DNA of 64,000 nt from Bin87 sp965243255. Lineage in GTDB: Bacteria > Chloroflexota > Dehalococcoidia > Lucifugimonadales > UBA3495. Shown here in pieces: positions 20,864 through 31,056 of the stretch; position 1 is the first letter of the stretch; every line of letters starts with the position of its first letter. Where the stretch lies: the NCBI GenBank assembly GCA_965243255.1, contig CBDEUH010000004.1:372001-436000 (forward strand), given 5' to 3'. The translations under genes were made by a program, and so were the position numbers. A model generated the notes under the pieces. That model was not told the DNA's origin. It saw only the letters and a list, made by a program, of their open reading frames with translations, and made no database searches.

Positions 20864-21664
20864 CTACAAACCGATAAAGCGCCGCGCGTTCTCCCCCAAT
20901 ATCCCTTCAACCTGCCCCGACGTCAGCGGCAGCGACGCCAGGTAGTCCGACTCGCTCCCCATGTCCACCAGCGGATAGTCCGTCCCGAAGCACACCTTGT
21001 GCGCCCCGTGCTTGCCGATGATCTCCGTGAGGGTCTCGGCCGTCAGCTCCCGAATCGACGGCGGCCAGGTCGTGTCCACCAGCACGTTCTCGTGTCCCAT
21101 CAGCTCCCGCTCCGCCTCGTCCAGCATGTAGAACCCGCCCAGGTGCAGCGCAATCACCTTCAGCTTGGGAAACCGCCGGACGATGTTGGCAATCCGCTCC
21201 GGCGCGGCGTACAGCGGCGCGCCCGCCCCCTGGTGCGGCAGCCGCCCGGCATGAATCGCCAGCGTCATGTCCTCGCCCAGCTCTTCATACACCGGAAACC
21301 ACTGGGGATCGTCCGGATAGAAGCCGTTGATCACCGGGTGCATCTTGATGCCCTTGACCCCGTGTTCTCGCAGATAACGTATCTCGCCGCCCTTGTCCGC
21401 CAGGTCGGGATGCACCGCCCCGAAGGGGACCAGGTTGTCGTCGGCGATGGAGATGAGCCAGTCGTTGGCCGCCCTCACCTGGTCGGCCCGCGCCGCCACG
21501 CCCAGCACCACCGACTTGTCCACCCCGGCCGCCGCCATGTGGGCCTTGATGCCGGCCACGGTGTTGGCGGCGATGGGAGTAAAGCCTAGGTCGGCCTCCA
21601 TATTCCCGGCCACCGCATCGGCGATGCGGTCCGGCCAGATGTGGGTATGAACGTCAATGCGCAT
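20864..21664 (-). CDS. Amidohydrolase (amidohydrolase-2/ACMSD-like family)
   Basis: 266-residue metal-dependent hydrolase or decarboxylase of the amidohydrolase superfamily. The metal motif HTH is at residues 6-8 (IDVHTHIWP), further ligands are His in AIHAGR (near 139) and HLGG (near 175), and the catalytic Asp lies in FGTDYPL (near 226). The family acts on diverse acids and lactones; no specific substrate can be read. It is divergent from trpD, with about 60 bases between the two starts. Confidence 0.85.
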   Translation of the reverse strand: MRIDVHTHIWPDRIADAVAGNMEADLGFTPIAANTVAGIKAHMAAAGVDKSVVLGVAARADQVRAANDWLISIADDNLVPFGAVHPDLADKGGEIRYLREHGVKGIKMHPVINGFYPDDPQWFPVYEELGEDMTLAIHAGRLPHQGAGAPLYAAPERIANIVRRFPKLKVIALHLGGFYMLDEAERELMGHENVLVDTTWPPSIRELTAETLTEIIGKHGAHKVCFGTDYPLVDMGSESDYLASLPLTSGQVEGILGENARRFIGL

Positions 21665-21723
21665 TGGGCAACCTCTTCCGTGCTATCATAGTCAACGACA
21701 TTCTACCCGAACTGCGGTGCCCG

Positions 21724-22749
21724 ATGATTCGTGAAGCCATCTCGGCGGCCACGGCCGGCGAATCCCTCTCCATGCCCGACGCTATTGAACTGATGCGCGA
21801 GGTGATGGAGGGCGAAGCGACCCCCGCTCAGCTCGGCTCCTACCTCACCGCCCTGGCCCTCAAAGGCGAAACGCCCGAGGAAATCGCCGGCTTCGCCACC
21901 GTGATGCGCGAGAAGTCCCTGCGCGTTGACACCGACGGCCCGGCCATCGACACCTGCGGCACCGGCGGCGATCGCAAGGGCACCTTCAACATCTCCACCG
22001 CCGCCGCCTTCGTGGTGGCCGGCGCCGGCCTCACCGTCGCCAAGCACGGCAACCGGGCTGCCTCCGGCGATTGCGGCAGCGCCGACGTCCTGGAAGCCCT
22101 CGGCGTGCATATCGAACTGCCGCCCGACGCCGTGGCCCGCTGCCTGCGCGAAATCGGCATCGGCTTCATGTTCGCGCCCGCCTACCATCCGGCCATGCGC
22201 TACGCCGCCCCCGTCCGTCGCGAAATCGGCATCCGCACCGTGTTCAACGTCCTCGGCCCCATGACCAACCCGGCGGGAGTGTCCTGCCAGCTCATCGGCG
22301 TGGGCTATCCCGAGGCCGCCGAGAAGATGGCCCAGGCCCTGCGCCTCTTCGGAACCCACCACGCCATCATCGTCCACAGCGACGACGGCATGGACGAGCT
22401 GTCCCTGGGCAGCGATACCGCCGGCTGGGAAGTCCTGGACGGCGAAATCCGGCCCTACGTCGTGCGACCCCGTGAGTTGGGCCTGCCCCACGCCACCCCC
22501 GACGACCTGCGCGGCGGCGACCCGGCGGCCAACGCCGCCACCATGCGCAACATCCTGTCCGGCGCAACCGGCCCCGTTCGCGACGCCGTGGTGCTCAACA
22601 GCGCCGCCGCCCTGGTGGCCGGCGACCTGGCCCCAACCCTGTCCGAGGGCATCCAGCTGGCCGCGGCCTCCATCGACGACGGGCGAGCTATGGCCAAGCT
22701 GGACGCCATGGTTGAGTTGACCCGGGAGCTGGCGCAATCCAACGGCTGA
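21724..22749 (+). CDS. trpD: Anthranilate phosphoribosyltransferase
   Basis: 341-residue enzyme of tryptophan synthesis that joins anthranilate and PRPP. The phosphoribosyl-binding GTGGD lies in DTCGTGGDRKGTFNIST and is followed by the KHGNRAASGDCGSADVLE segment typical of TrpD; KHGN and the later EAAEKM/GMDEL stretch are conserved. The start is placed at ATG 21724 (MIREAIS), since the 20 residues of the longer frame do not look like TrpD. First gene of trpD-trpC-trpF-trpB. A TATCAT hexamer at 21684-21689 may be the -10 box. Confidence 0.95.
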   Translation: MIREAISAATAGESLSMPDAIELMREVMEGEATPAQLGSYLTALALKGETPEEIAGFATVMREKSLRVDTDGPAIDTCGTGGDRKGTFNISTAAAFVVAGAGLTVAKHGNRAASGDCGSADVLEALGVHIELPPDAVARCLREIGIGFMFAPAYHPAMRYAAPVRREIGIRTVFNVLGPMTNPAGVSCQLIGVGYPEAAEKMAQALRLFGTHHAIIVHSDDGMDELSLGSDTAGWEVLDGEIRPYVVRPRELGLPHATPDDLRGGDPAANAATMRNILSGATGPVRDAVVLNSAAALVAGDLAPTLSEGIQLAAASIDDGRAMAKLDAMVELTRELAQSNG

Positions 22750-22763
22750 AGGAGACCCGACCA

Positions 22764-23570
22764 ATGCCCGCAAGCATCCTGAACCAAATCGTCGCCAAGA
22801 AGCGGGAAGAGTTGGCCGCTGCCCAGGCCTCCACACCGCTGTCCGCCCTGCAGGAGCGCATCGCCGCCCGCCCGCCGGCCCTGGACTTCGCCGCCGCCCT
22901 CCGCGGCCAGGGCATCAGCCTGATTGCCGAGGTCAAGAAAGCGTCCCCCTCCAAGGGTCTGCTGCGCGCCGACTTCCAGCCGACCCAGCTGGCCGCGACC
23001 TACGCCGAAAACGGCGCGGCCGCCATTTCGGTCATCACCGACGGCCACTTTCTCGGTGAGCCGGCTCACCTGACCGCCGTGAAGGAAAGCGGCGCGTCCG
23101 GCAACGCTCCGGTGCTGCGCAAGGATTTCCTCTTCGACCCCTACCAGGTTCACGAAGCTCGGGCCATCGGCGCTGATACCTACCTGCTCATTGTTGACAT
23201 CCTCTCGCCGTCCCAGCTTTCCGAGCTGATCGACCTCGGCCGGTCCCTGGGCATGACTCCGCTGGTGGAAACCCACGACGCCGACGAGATTGCCACCGCC
23301 GTCGTCGCCGGCGCCCAGGTCATCGGCATCAACAACCGCGACCTCCACACCTTCGTTACCGACCTGGCCACCACGGAAGCGCTGGCCGCGCTGATTCCCA
23401 ACGATAAGGTCATCGTCAGCGAGAGCGGCATCAGCGCCCCCGACGACTTGGCCCGCCTTGAACCCCACGGCGTCAACGCCGTCCTCGTCGGCGAGGCCCT
23501 CGTTACCGCCGACGACACGGCGGCCAAGGTTCGCTCCCTCACCGGCGCGTCGGTACTGGCCGCCCGCTAG
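22764..23570 (+). CDS. trpC: Indole-3-glycerol phosphate synthase
   Basis: 268-residue TIM-barrel enzyme forming indole-3-glycerol phosphate. It has the catalytic AEVKKASPSKG motif (Lys near 56), the VLRKDFLFDPYQ strand and the ISESGI phosphate-binding end. An AAGGAG site lies eight or nine bases before the ATG, 14 bases after the trpD stop. Length and domain order are normal. Acts after TrpD and TrpF in the same pathway, all encoded in this operon. Confidence 0.96.
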   Translation: MPASILNQIVAKKREELAAAQASTPLSALQERIAARPPALDFAAALRGQGISLIAEVKKASPSKGLLRADFQPTQLAATYAENGAAAISVITDGHFLGEPAHLTAVKESGASGNAPVLRKDFLFDPYQVHEARAIGADTYLLIVDILSPSQLSELIDLGRSLGMTPLVETHDADEIATAVVAGAQVIGINNRDLHTFVTDLATTEALAALIPNDKVIVSESGISAPDDLARLEPHGVNAVLVGEALVTADDTAAKVRSLTGASVLAAR

Positions 23571-23583
23571 CCTGGTGTCACCC

Positions 23584-24294
23584 ATGAAGGTCAAAATCTG
23601 CGGCGTGCGCCAGCTGGACGACGCCCTCATCGCCGCCGACGCCGGCGCGGACTACATCGGCATCGTCTTCGTGCCGGCCCGCCGACGCCGTATCGAGCCG
23701 ACGGCAGCCCGCACCATCACCGACGGACTGCGCGCCGCCGGTCCCTCGGCTCCCAAGTCAGTCGGCCTATTCGGGGACCAGCCCCTGGACGACGTGCTGG
23801 ACACCATCGCCGTCGCCGGCCTGGATTTCGTCCAGCTCTGCGGCGACGAACCCCTGGACTACTGCCGACAGGTACAGAAACACGCCGGCGTCATCAAGGT
23901 GCTCCACGTGCCCAACGACGCCGACGCCGTCGCCGACGTTGCCAGCCGCATCGACGCCTACGCCGCCGCCGGCTGCACCGTCACCCTGGACAGCGACGTG
24001 GTCGGATTGCACGGCGGCACCGGCCAGTCCTTCGACTGGAGCATCGCCGCCGAGCTGGCCGCCAACGGCCGCCCGTTCCTCCTGGCCGGCGGCCTCACCC
24101 CCGACAACGTGGCCGCCGCCGTCTCCCAAGTCCACCCCTGGGGCGTGGACGTATCCAGCGGCGTGGAAACCGACGGCGACAAAGACCCCGCCAAAATCCG
24201 CCAGTTCATCACCAACGCCAAATTAAAGCCGTCATTCCCGCATCCACCGTCATTCCCGCGAAGGCGGGAATCGAGCCAGGCCGAGCAGGTATAA
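23584..24294 (+). CDS. trpF: Phosphoribosylanthranilate isomerase, C-terminus extended by a dispersed repeat
   Basis: 236 residues, 20-30 longer than usual. The core runs from VKICGV (catalytic Cys7 region matched by KICG) through GIVFVPARRRR to the phosphate-binding LAGGL and GVDVSSGVE. After about residue 210 the reading frame enters a genomic palindromic repeat, giving a tail that contains PPSFPRRRESS and is unrelated to TrpF. The native stop was evidently lost when the repeat inserted. The start at ATG 23584 is chosen because MKVKICG is the normal opening; a longer frame overlaps trpC. trpB begins two bases after the stop. Confidence 0.93.
   Translation: MKVKICGVRQLDDALIAADAGADYIGIVFVPARRRRIEPTAARTITDGLRAAGPSAPKSVGLFGDQPLDDVLDTIAVAGLDFVQLCGDEPLDYCRQVQKHAGVIKVLHVPNDADAVADVASRIDAYAAAGCTVTLDSDVVGLHGGTGQSFDWSIAAELAANGRPFLLAGGLTPDNVAAAVSQVHPWGVDVSSGVETDGDKDPAKIRQFITNAKLKPSFPHPPSFPRRRESSQAEQV
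24248..24274. repeat. Dispersed palindromic repeat inside the trpF 3' end
   Basis: A full copy of the GTCATTCCCGCG-AAGG-CGGGAAT element, preceded by a half copy (24231-24240). It is translated as the last residues of TrpF. Confidence 0.85.
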
Positions 24295-24296
24295 CC

Positions 24297-25505
<1,209 letters not shown>

Positions 25506-25588
25506 CTGCGTTGCAAACTCTCCCCGCGACGATGCCGGCTCCCTGGCCCGGTCCGGTGGAGGGGAACCGTAAGCTAGTGCCGCCTCTG

Positions 25589-25597
25589 TGCTATAAT
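25589..25597 (+). promoter_or_regulatory. Extended -10 promoter for the SDR-aminotransferase pair
   Basis: TGC-TATAAT (TGn extended -10; consensus TATAAT at 25592-25597), 76 bases before the SDR start. The -35 region is poor, as usual for extended -10 promoters. It separates this unit from the trp genes. Confidence 0.6.
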
Positions 25598-25673
25598 TCC
25601 CGTCGGTTATCGACATAATTCGCCGCCCCCAACATTCGCATAACTGGGGCACTGCGCGACAAGGAGGCCAACC

Positions 25674-26471
25674 ATGGAGCTGGGACTGGACGGCAAGGTA
25701 GCAATCGTAACCGGCGGCAGCGAGGGCATCGGCAAGGCGGCCGCCCAGCGCATGGCCGGTGAGGGAGCCAACGTCATCATCGTGGCCCGCCGGCAGGACG
25801 TGCTGGACGCCGCCGCCGACGAAATCCGCACCGCCACCGAGGGCGAGGTTCTGCCCCTCTCCGCCGACGTTACCGACAAGGACACCGCCGCCCGCGTGGT
25901 CAACACCGCCGTGGAGCGGTACGGCCGGGTTGACATCCTGGTCAACAACGCCGGCACCTCCATGGCCAAAGGTTTCGAGGCCGTCAGCGACGACGATTGG
26001 GAGTTCGACTTCGAGCTGAAGGTCTGGGGCGCCGTCCGGCTGATCCGCGCCTCCATCCCCGAAATGCGCAAGGTCGGCGGCGGACGCATCATCAACGTTA
26101 CCAACCTGGGCGGACGCACCCCCGGCGCCAATTCCATGCCCACCTCCATCTCCCGGGCCGCCGGCATCGCCATCACCAAGGGCCTGTCCAAGGACCTGGC
26201 CTCAGACAACATCCTGGTCAACACCGTCTGCATCGGCCTCATCAAGAGCGGCCAGCACCAGCGCCGCTACGACGCCCGCATCGCCAACGAGCCCGACCTG
26301 GATATGGACAACTTCTATGACCAGCTGGCCGCCGGGCGCAGCGTGCCCCTGGGCCGCGTCGGCGAAGGCGCCGAGGCCGGCGACGTGATTGCCTTCCTGG
26401 CCTCCGAGCGCGCCAGCTACCTCACCGGCGTCGCCATCAACATCGACGGCGGAGCCTCGGCGGTCGTGTAG
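25674..26471 (+). CDS. SDR-family protein lacking the catalytic Tyr and Lys
   Basis: 265-residue Rossmann-fold protein of the short-chain dehydrogenase/reductase family. The cofactor motif TGGSEGIG (residues 13-20) and NNAG (91-94) are intact, and the C-terminal YLTGVAINIDGG is typical. The active-site Y-x3-K is replaced by Thr157 and Arg161 (PTSISRAAG), and the usual Ser by Thr143/Asn144. It therefore binds a nucleotide but probably does not perform normal alcohol/ketone redox chemistry. AAGGAGG lies eight bases before the start. A class V aminotransferase follows 46 bases later. Confidence 0.88.
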   Translation: MELGLDGKVAIVTGGSEGIGKAAAQRMAGEGANVIIVARRQDVLDAAADEIRTATEGEVLPLSADVTDKDTAARVVNTAVERYGRVDILVNNAGTSMAKGFEAVSDDDWEFDFELKVWGAVRLIRASIPEMRKVGGGRIINVTNLGGRTPGANSMPTSISRAAGIAITKGLSKDLASDNILVNTVCIGLIKSGQHQRRYDARIANEPDLDMDNFYDQLAAGRSVPLGRVGEGAEAGDVIAFLASERASYLTGVAINIDGGASAVV

Positions 26472-26517
26472 CGGAATCGAACCGGACAATGCAGCCCAGC
26501 GCAAAGCGGAGAGCACA

Positions 26518-27720
26518 GTGAGCGAATCATACTTTGACGAATTTGAAGCCCCCAGCCGTCTGCTCTTGGGGGCCGGCCCCTGCACCGTCCATCCTCGAGT
26601 GCTGCGCGCCATGACCCAGCCGGTGGTGGGACACCTTGACCCTCTCTTCTTCCAGATTATGGACGAGGTGTGCGAGATGCTGCGGCAGGTCTTTCACACC
26701 GAGAACTACGTAACCATGCCCATCTCCTCCACCGGCACCGGCGCCATGGAAACCGCCTGCGTCAACGTGCTGGAGCGGGGCGACACCGCCATCGTCTGCC
26801 GCAACGGGTACTTTGGCGTCCGCCTGGCCGACATCACCCAGCGCTGCGGCGCCGATACCATCATGGTCGATTCCCCCTGGGGACAGCCGGCCGACCTCAA
26901 CGCCCTGGAAGACGCGCTGAAAGCCAACCCCGGCGCCAAGATGGTCGGACTGGTCCACGCCGAGACCTCCACCGGCGCAATCACCCCTTTGCAGGACGCC
27001 ATCGACCTGGCCCACCGCCACGGTGCGCTGGTCGTCGTTGACGCCGTTACCTCCCTGGGCAGCCACGAAGTCCGCGTTGACGATTGGGACATCGACGTTT
27101 GCTACAGCGCCAGCCAGAAGTGCCTGGGCGCGCCTCCCGGCCTGGCCCCCGTCAGCTTCGGCCAGCGGGCCATGGACGTGATCAACAAGCGCACTACCCC
27201 CGTGGAGAGCTTCTACTTCAACCTCCAGGGCGTTGCCGAGTACTGGAACGAGACCCAGCGCGTCTATCATCACACCAGCCCCATCACCATGACCTACGCC
27301 ATGCGCGAATCCCTGCGCATGATGATGGAAGAGGGCATCGAAGCCCGCCACGCCCGCCACGCCCGCGTCGCCGCCGGCCTGCGCGCCGGCCTGGCCGCCA
27401 TGGGCCTGGAACTCACCACCAACCCCGATTACCAGCTGAACCCCATCACCATAGTGAAAGCGCCCGAAGGCGTGGACGAAGGCGCCGCCCGCGCCCGGCT
27501 GCTCAACGAGTGGAACATCGAGGTCAGCGGCGGCCTGGGCGAGTTTCGCAACAAGGTCTGGCGCATCGGCATGATGGGTGAAGGCGCGCGAGAGACCAGC
27601 GTGCTGGCCGTCCTCTCCGCCCTGGAAGTCATCCTCTCCGACGCCGGCTACGAGGTGGCCTACGGAGCCAGCGTTGCGGCGGCCCAGCGCAGCTTCGCCC
27701 TGAACGGCAGCGCCCCGTAA
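26518..27720 (+). CDS. Class V aminotransferase (alanine/serine-glyoxylate type)
   Basis: 400-residue PLP enzyme of the alanine-glyoxylate/serine-pyruvate aminotransferase group. Marks: LLGAGPCTVHPRVL opening, the TGTGAMETA segment near residue 75, VVDAVTSLGSHEV near 175, and the PLP lysine in SASQKCLGAPPGL. The GTG start at 26518 with GGAGA six bases upstream is preferred; a longer ATG frame reads through the end of the SDR gene. Next to glcDEF (convergent), a role in making glycine from glyoxylate is likely. Phosphonate or pyridoxamine aminotransferases of the same class cannot be excluded. Confidence 0.88.
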   Translation: MSESYFDEFEAPSRLLLGAGPCTVHPRVLRAMTQPVVGHLDPLFFQIMDEVCEMLRQVFHTENYVTMPISSTGTGAMETACVNVLERGDTAIVCRNGYFGVRLADITQRCGADTIMVDSPWGQPADLNALEDALKANPGAKMVGLVHAETSTGAITPLQDAIDLAHRHGALVVVDAVTSLGSHEVRVDDWDIDVCYSASQKCLGAPPGLAPVSFGQRAMDVINKRTTPVESFYFNLQGVAEYWNETQRVYHHTSPITMTYAMRESLRMMMEEGIEARHARHARVAAGLRAGLAAMGLELTTNPDYQLNPITIVKAPEGVDEGAARARLLNEWNIEVSGGLGEFRNKVWRIGMMGEGARETSVLAVLSALEVILSDAGYEVAYGASVAAAQRSFALNGSAP

Positions 27721-27733
27721 CTACCGACCAACC

Positions 27734-27796
27734 CGTCATTCCCCCACTCCGTCACTCCCGCCCACTCCGTCATTCCCGCGAAGGCGGGAATCCAGG
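27734..27796. repeat. Cluster of one full and two partial dispersed palindromic repeats
   Basis: Three starts of GTCA(T/C)TCCC at 27735, 27751 and 27769; only the last (27768-27796) has the complete palindrome. It fills the gap between the convergent aminotransferase and glcF genes. Confidence 0.8.
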
Positions 27797-27811
27797 AAGC
27801 CGTTGGCCCAT

Positions 27812-29245
27812 CTACCCTTCCCTCTGATACGCCGCGTCCAGTATCTCCACCACGTGCATCACCCGCACCGCCGGCCGGCCATTCTCGCCATCCGCTGACG
27901 CCTCCGCGTTCCGCAGCCCCTGCTCCAGCTGGGCGATGCAGCCGGGGTTGGCCGATGCGATGACCTCCGCCTCCGTAGCCAGCGCGTTGCCCACCTTGCG
28001 CCGCTGCAACCGCTGCGACATATCCCGCTGTATCAGCGAGTAGAACCCCGCCGACCCGCAGCACAGCGACGACTCCGCCATCTCCACCAACTCCAGCCCC
28101 GGAACGCTGCGCAGCACCCGCCTCGGAGCGTCGGTAATCCGCTGCGCGTGCGCCAGGTGGCACGGGTCCTGCATCGTAACCCGCCAGCCCAGCTCGGCCT
28201 GCGGAGCATCCAACGGTAGCCCGGCCAGAAACTCGGTGATGTCCCGGGTGTTGGCGGCAAACTCGGCGGCGGCGTCGGCGTAGTCCGGGTCGTCTCGCAG
28301 CAGGTCGCCGTACTCCTTCATCGACGACCCGCAGCCGGCCGACGCCGTTATGACCAGGTCCACCCCGGCACCTCGAAAGGCGTCAATGTTGCGCCGCGCC
28401 ATCCGTCGCCCCAGCTCCAGGTCGCCGGCGTGCAGATTGAGCGCGCCGCAGCATCCTTGCGCCGGCGGCACCGCCACCTCGCAGCCGTTGCGCTGCAACA
28501 CCCGCACCGCGGCCCGCATCGCCTCGGATTGCATCATCGGCATCACGCAGCCCGACAATAGCCCCACCGTCATCCGCTTCTGGCCAATCGCCGGATACGC
28601 TCGGCGCCGCGGCCCGAAAAACTGCGGCCCCATCACCGGCATCTGACCTTCCATTTCGCCCAGGCCGCCGGGCATTCCTCGCAGCAATCCCGACCACCGC
28701 ACCAGCCCTTGCAGCCCCGACCGCTGGTAGAGCCGCATCAGGTATCCCGCCAGGCGCAGCCGCCGATTGTGCGGCAACGCAGCCCGCAGGAACAGCCGTG
28801 ATAGACGGCTCAACTCCTTGCTTTGCAAACCGTTGTCCTGCACCTGCGCCCGCGTATGCTCCATCAGCCGGCCGTAAGGCACCCCCGACGGACACACCGC
28901 CTCGCAGGCCCGGCATTGCAGGCACAGCTCCCAGTGCCCCACCAGCCGCTCACTGATGCCGACGCGCTCCTCGTGAACCGCCTTCATCAGCGCGATGCGG
29001 CCCCGCGGCGATTCGGTTTCCAGCCGCGTTTCCACGTAGGTGGGACAAGCGCTGAGGCACAGGCCACAGTGTACGCAGCGGTACATATCGGCCTCGGTGG
29101 GCGCGTCCGCCCCCACAAAACCCGGCCCGTCGTTCAGCGATCCCTCAAAGGGAAGGCCGTAGGGATAGCCGTGGCCCGCGTCAATGCCACCGCCCAGGTG
29201 CTGGACGGCATCCGGCTCTTGCTGCCGGTCTGGAGCGCTGACCAT
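27812..29245 (-). CDS. glcF: Glycolate oxidase, iron-sulfur subunit
   Basis: 477-residue subunit that passes electrons from glycolate oxidation to the chain. Two 4Fe-4S motifs lie near the N-terminus (CVHCGLCLSACP and CLQCRACEAVCP), followed by two CCG domains with GCCGALNLHAG and SSLCCGSAG. The ATG at 29245 overlaps the glcE stop (TGATG) and has GGAGG six bases upstream; a GTG one codon earlier is the alternative. Last gene of the glc cluster. Acts at the inner face of the membrane with GlcD and GlcE. Confidence 0.95.
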   Translation of the reverse strand: MVSAPDRQQEPDAVQHLGGGIDAGHGYPYGLPFEGSLNDGPGFVGADAPTEADMYRCVHCGLCLSACPTYVETRLETESPRGRIALMKAVHEERVGISERLVGHWELCLQCRACEAVCPSGVPYGRLMEHTRAQVQDNGLQSKELSRLSRLFLRAALPHNRRLRLAGYLMRLYQRSGLQGLVRWSGLLRGMPGGLGEMEGQMPVMGPQFFGPRRRAYPAIGQKRMTVGLLSGCVMPMMQSEAMRAAVRVLQRNGCEVAVPPAQGCCGALNLHAGDLELGRRMARRNIDAFRGAGVDLVITASAGCGSSMKEYGDLLRDDPDYADAAAEFAANTRDITEFLAGLPLDAPQAELGWRVTMQDPCHLAHAQRITDAPRRVLRSVPGLELVEMAESSLCCGSAGFYSLIQRDMSQRLQRRKVGNALATEAEVIASANPGCIAQLEQGLRNAEASADGENGRPAVRVMHVVEILDAAYQREG

Positions 29246-30579
29246 CACAACCCTCCCATAAAACGCCCGGGATTGAGTACGTTGCCGGGGTCAAACTGAC
29301 TCTTGATGCGCCGCATTATAGCCATTCCCGACGGTTCCGGCCCCCAGACGTCGATGTGCGCCTTCACGGCCGGCGGGCAGAGTTCCACGATGGCGTCGCC
29401 GCCCATTTGCGCCACCGCCGCCTGGATTTCCCGCAGGCGCTCGGCGATTTGCCCCGCGTCCACACCGGCAAAATCATCCCACCACAGCAACCGGCCGCCG
29501 CCAAATCCAACGTCCGCAATGATGGCCGGCGTCGCCCCCGCCAGTTCGCCCCGTTCCATCGCCAGCAGCTGCGCCAGCGCGTCCGGCGGCGCGTTGACCC
29601 GGACGCAAACCGACGGCAGCGTGTCGGGATTGAACGGCAAATCCGCCAGCGTTTCCGTGAGCTGGACCGCCTCCGCGCCGGCAACGTGCAGCGTGCTGGC
29701 CGCCTCCAGCCACAGCAGGGCTGTGTCGGTAACCCGCCGCCGCACCGACGACGGCCGCCCGGCGATGATGGCGATGGCCACCGGCCCGTACCCGGATGGC
29801 AGGTCGGGGTTTCCCATGCGCCGCGCCGCCGCCGGATTCAGCAGGTGCAGAGCTTGCGGCGCGTAGGGCTGCGTTTGCAGCTCCCGGCAGGCGGCTATCC
29901 CAGCGTCGTTATCGCTGAAAGCGGCGGCGATACCCGCCCATTCCGTCGGCGCCGGCGCCAGCTTGAACGTCGCCTCGGTGATCACCGCCAGCGTGCCCAG
30001 CGACCCGGTGTAGAGCCGGTTCAGGTCGTAGCCGGTAACGTTCTTCACCACCTGCCCGCCGGCTTTGCTGGCCGTGCCGTCGGCGCCCACCACGCTGACC
30101 CCGATGAGCCAGTCCCGCGGCAACCCGTAGGTAGCCCGCAGCGGCCCGCTGATTCCCGTCGCCAGCGTGCCCCCGATGGTCGCCCGCTGCGCCAGCGGCG
30201 CGCCCAGCGGCACGTGCTTGCCATACTGGGCCAGCTCGGCGTCAAGTTGCGCGATGGTCAAGCCGGCCTCAACCTGTACCGTCAGGTCCGCCGGCTGAAA
30301 ATCAATCAGGCGATTCAGCCCCGTCAGGTCCAGCGCAATGCCCGGACGGGTCGGGATGTTGCCCAACTGCGCCAGCGTCCGCCCCCCAACCGGATAAACG
30401 CCAACTCCGGCCCGCTGCGCCCACGCCATCACCGCAACTACCCCCTCAGCATCCGTCGGACGCACGGCAGCAACCGGAGTGAACGGCCCGACCGCGTAGT
30501 CCGCCAGCCGGCCAGAATCCACCACGGCATCCGCGCCAACCACGTCGGCCAGTTGAGCAATTACTGTAGAAGAGGTCAT
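29245..30579 (-). CDS. glcE: Glycolate oxidase, FAD-binding subunit GlcE
   Basis: 444-residue FAD-binding type 4 protein, shorter than GlcD. Visible: VGGRTLAQLG near residue 75, the FAD segment ATIGGTLATGISGPLRATYG near 130-150, the GGQVVKNVTGYDLNRLYTGS stretch typical of GlcE, and the C-terminal FDPGNVLNPGRF. The start at ATG 30579 is preferred over one 18 codons upstream. It is separated from glcD by about 730 bases that hold small ORFs. Partner of GlcD and GlcF in glycolate to glyoxylate oxidation. Confidence 0.94.
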   Translation of the reverse strand: MTSSTVIAQLADVVGADAVVDSGRLADYAVGPFTPVAAVRPTDAEGVVAVMAWAQRAGVGVYPVGGRTLAQLGNIPTRPGIALDLTGLNRLIDFQPADLTVQVEAGLTIAQLDAELAQYGKHVPLGAPLAQRATIGGTLATGISGPLRATYGLPRDWLIGVSVVGADGTASKAGGQVVKNVTGYDLNRLYTGSLGTLAVITEATFKLAPAPTEWAGIAAAFSDNDAGIAACRELQTQPYAPQALHLLNPAAARRMGNPDLPSGYGPVAIAIIAGRPSSVRRRVTDTALLWLEAASTLHVAGAEAVQLTETLADLPFNPDTLPSVCVRVNAPPDALAQLLAMERGELAGATPAIIADVGFGGGRLLWWDDFAGVDAGQIAERLREIQAAVAQMGGDAIVELCPPAVKAHIDVWGPEPSGMAIMRRIKSQFDPGNVLNPGRFMGGL

Positions 30580-30592
30580 GCCCGGCGCCGAA

Positions 30593-30823
30593 TCACCGGC
30601 GGTTACCGTTGCGCGCTGACAGGCCAACGCCACTGGCGAATCCCAGGATTGCCCCCAGGGCCGCCTTGACCATCCAGTCCGCGATCGCTATGAGGTTGTC
30701 CTGCGCCGGCGTCATTAAATCCGCAGAAACTGGCGCCAGCCATATCAGGATGCCTATCCCGCTGGCGGCTATGCCGATCAACGTCACAAATATCCAGGTG
30801 ACTGAGATTGCTCTAGGTAACAC
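30593..30823 (-). CDS. Small membrane protein, unknown
   Basis: 76 residues with two hydrophobic segments (about 8-30 and 50-66) around a polar loop. GTG start, six bases after the stop of the preceding small gene, so probably translated by coupling. I recognise no family. It lies within the glcD-glcE-glcF cluster and ends 13 bases before glcE, which suggests co-transcription. Short length and lack of a clear Shine-Dalgarno site keep confidence moderate. Confidence 0.5.
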   Translation of the reverse strand: MLPRAISVTWIFVTLIGIAASGIGILIWLAPVSADLMTPAQDNLIAIADWMVKAALGAILGFASGVGLSARNGNRR

Positions 30824-30829
30824 TGGGAT

Positions 30830-30982
30830 TTAACCCGCTGGTTCGTCCTGTTGAACAACCCTCTTGTCGGAACTGGCTTGATACTTTGCGAACGACCGTA
30901 TGATGCCAACGACCCCCACCGCAAAGCCAGCCATTCCCAAGCACATAATCGTAAGCCCGATGATTTGAACTGCCTGGTCCAT
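30830..30982 (-). CDS. Small single-span membrane protein, unknown
   Basis: 50 residues. A short amphipathic start (MDQAVQ), one long hydrophobic segment (residues 7-30), then a basic, polar tail ending QQDEPAG: a type with the C-terminus probably in the cytoplasm. ATG with GGAG about eight bases upstream. A longer frame starts 26 codons earlier but lacks a ribosome site. It is next to another small membrane ORF between glcD and glcE. Confidence 0.5.
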   Translation of the reverse strand: MDQAVQIIGLTIMCLGMAGFAVGVVGIIRSFAKYQASSDKRVVQQDEPAG

Positions 30983-31056
30983 TTTGGCTCTCCATGCTGG
31001 CCCGTCGAATGATGAGGTCGGCTCTCCTGTCAGTATAAACCAATTTGCGGACAGAA

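Noticed and set aside
27660..28163. 167-residue minus-strand frame through the repeat cluster at 27734
   Set aside because: It runs antisense to the aminotransferase end and out of frame through glcF, and its translation of the repeat (IPAFAGMT-type) is a known artefact of this element.
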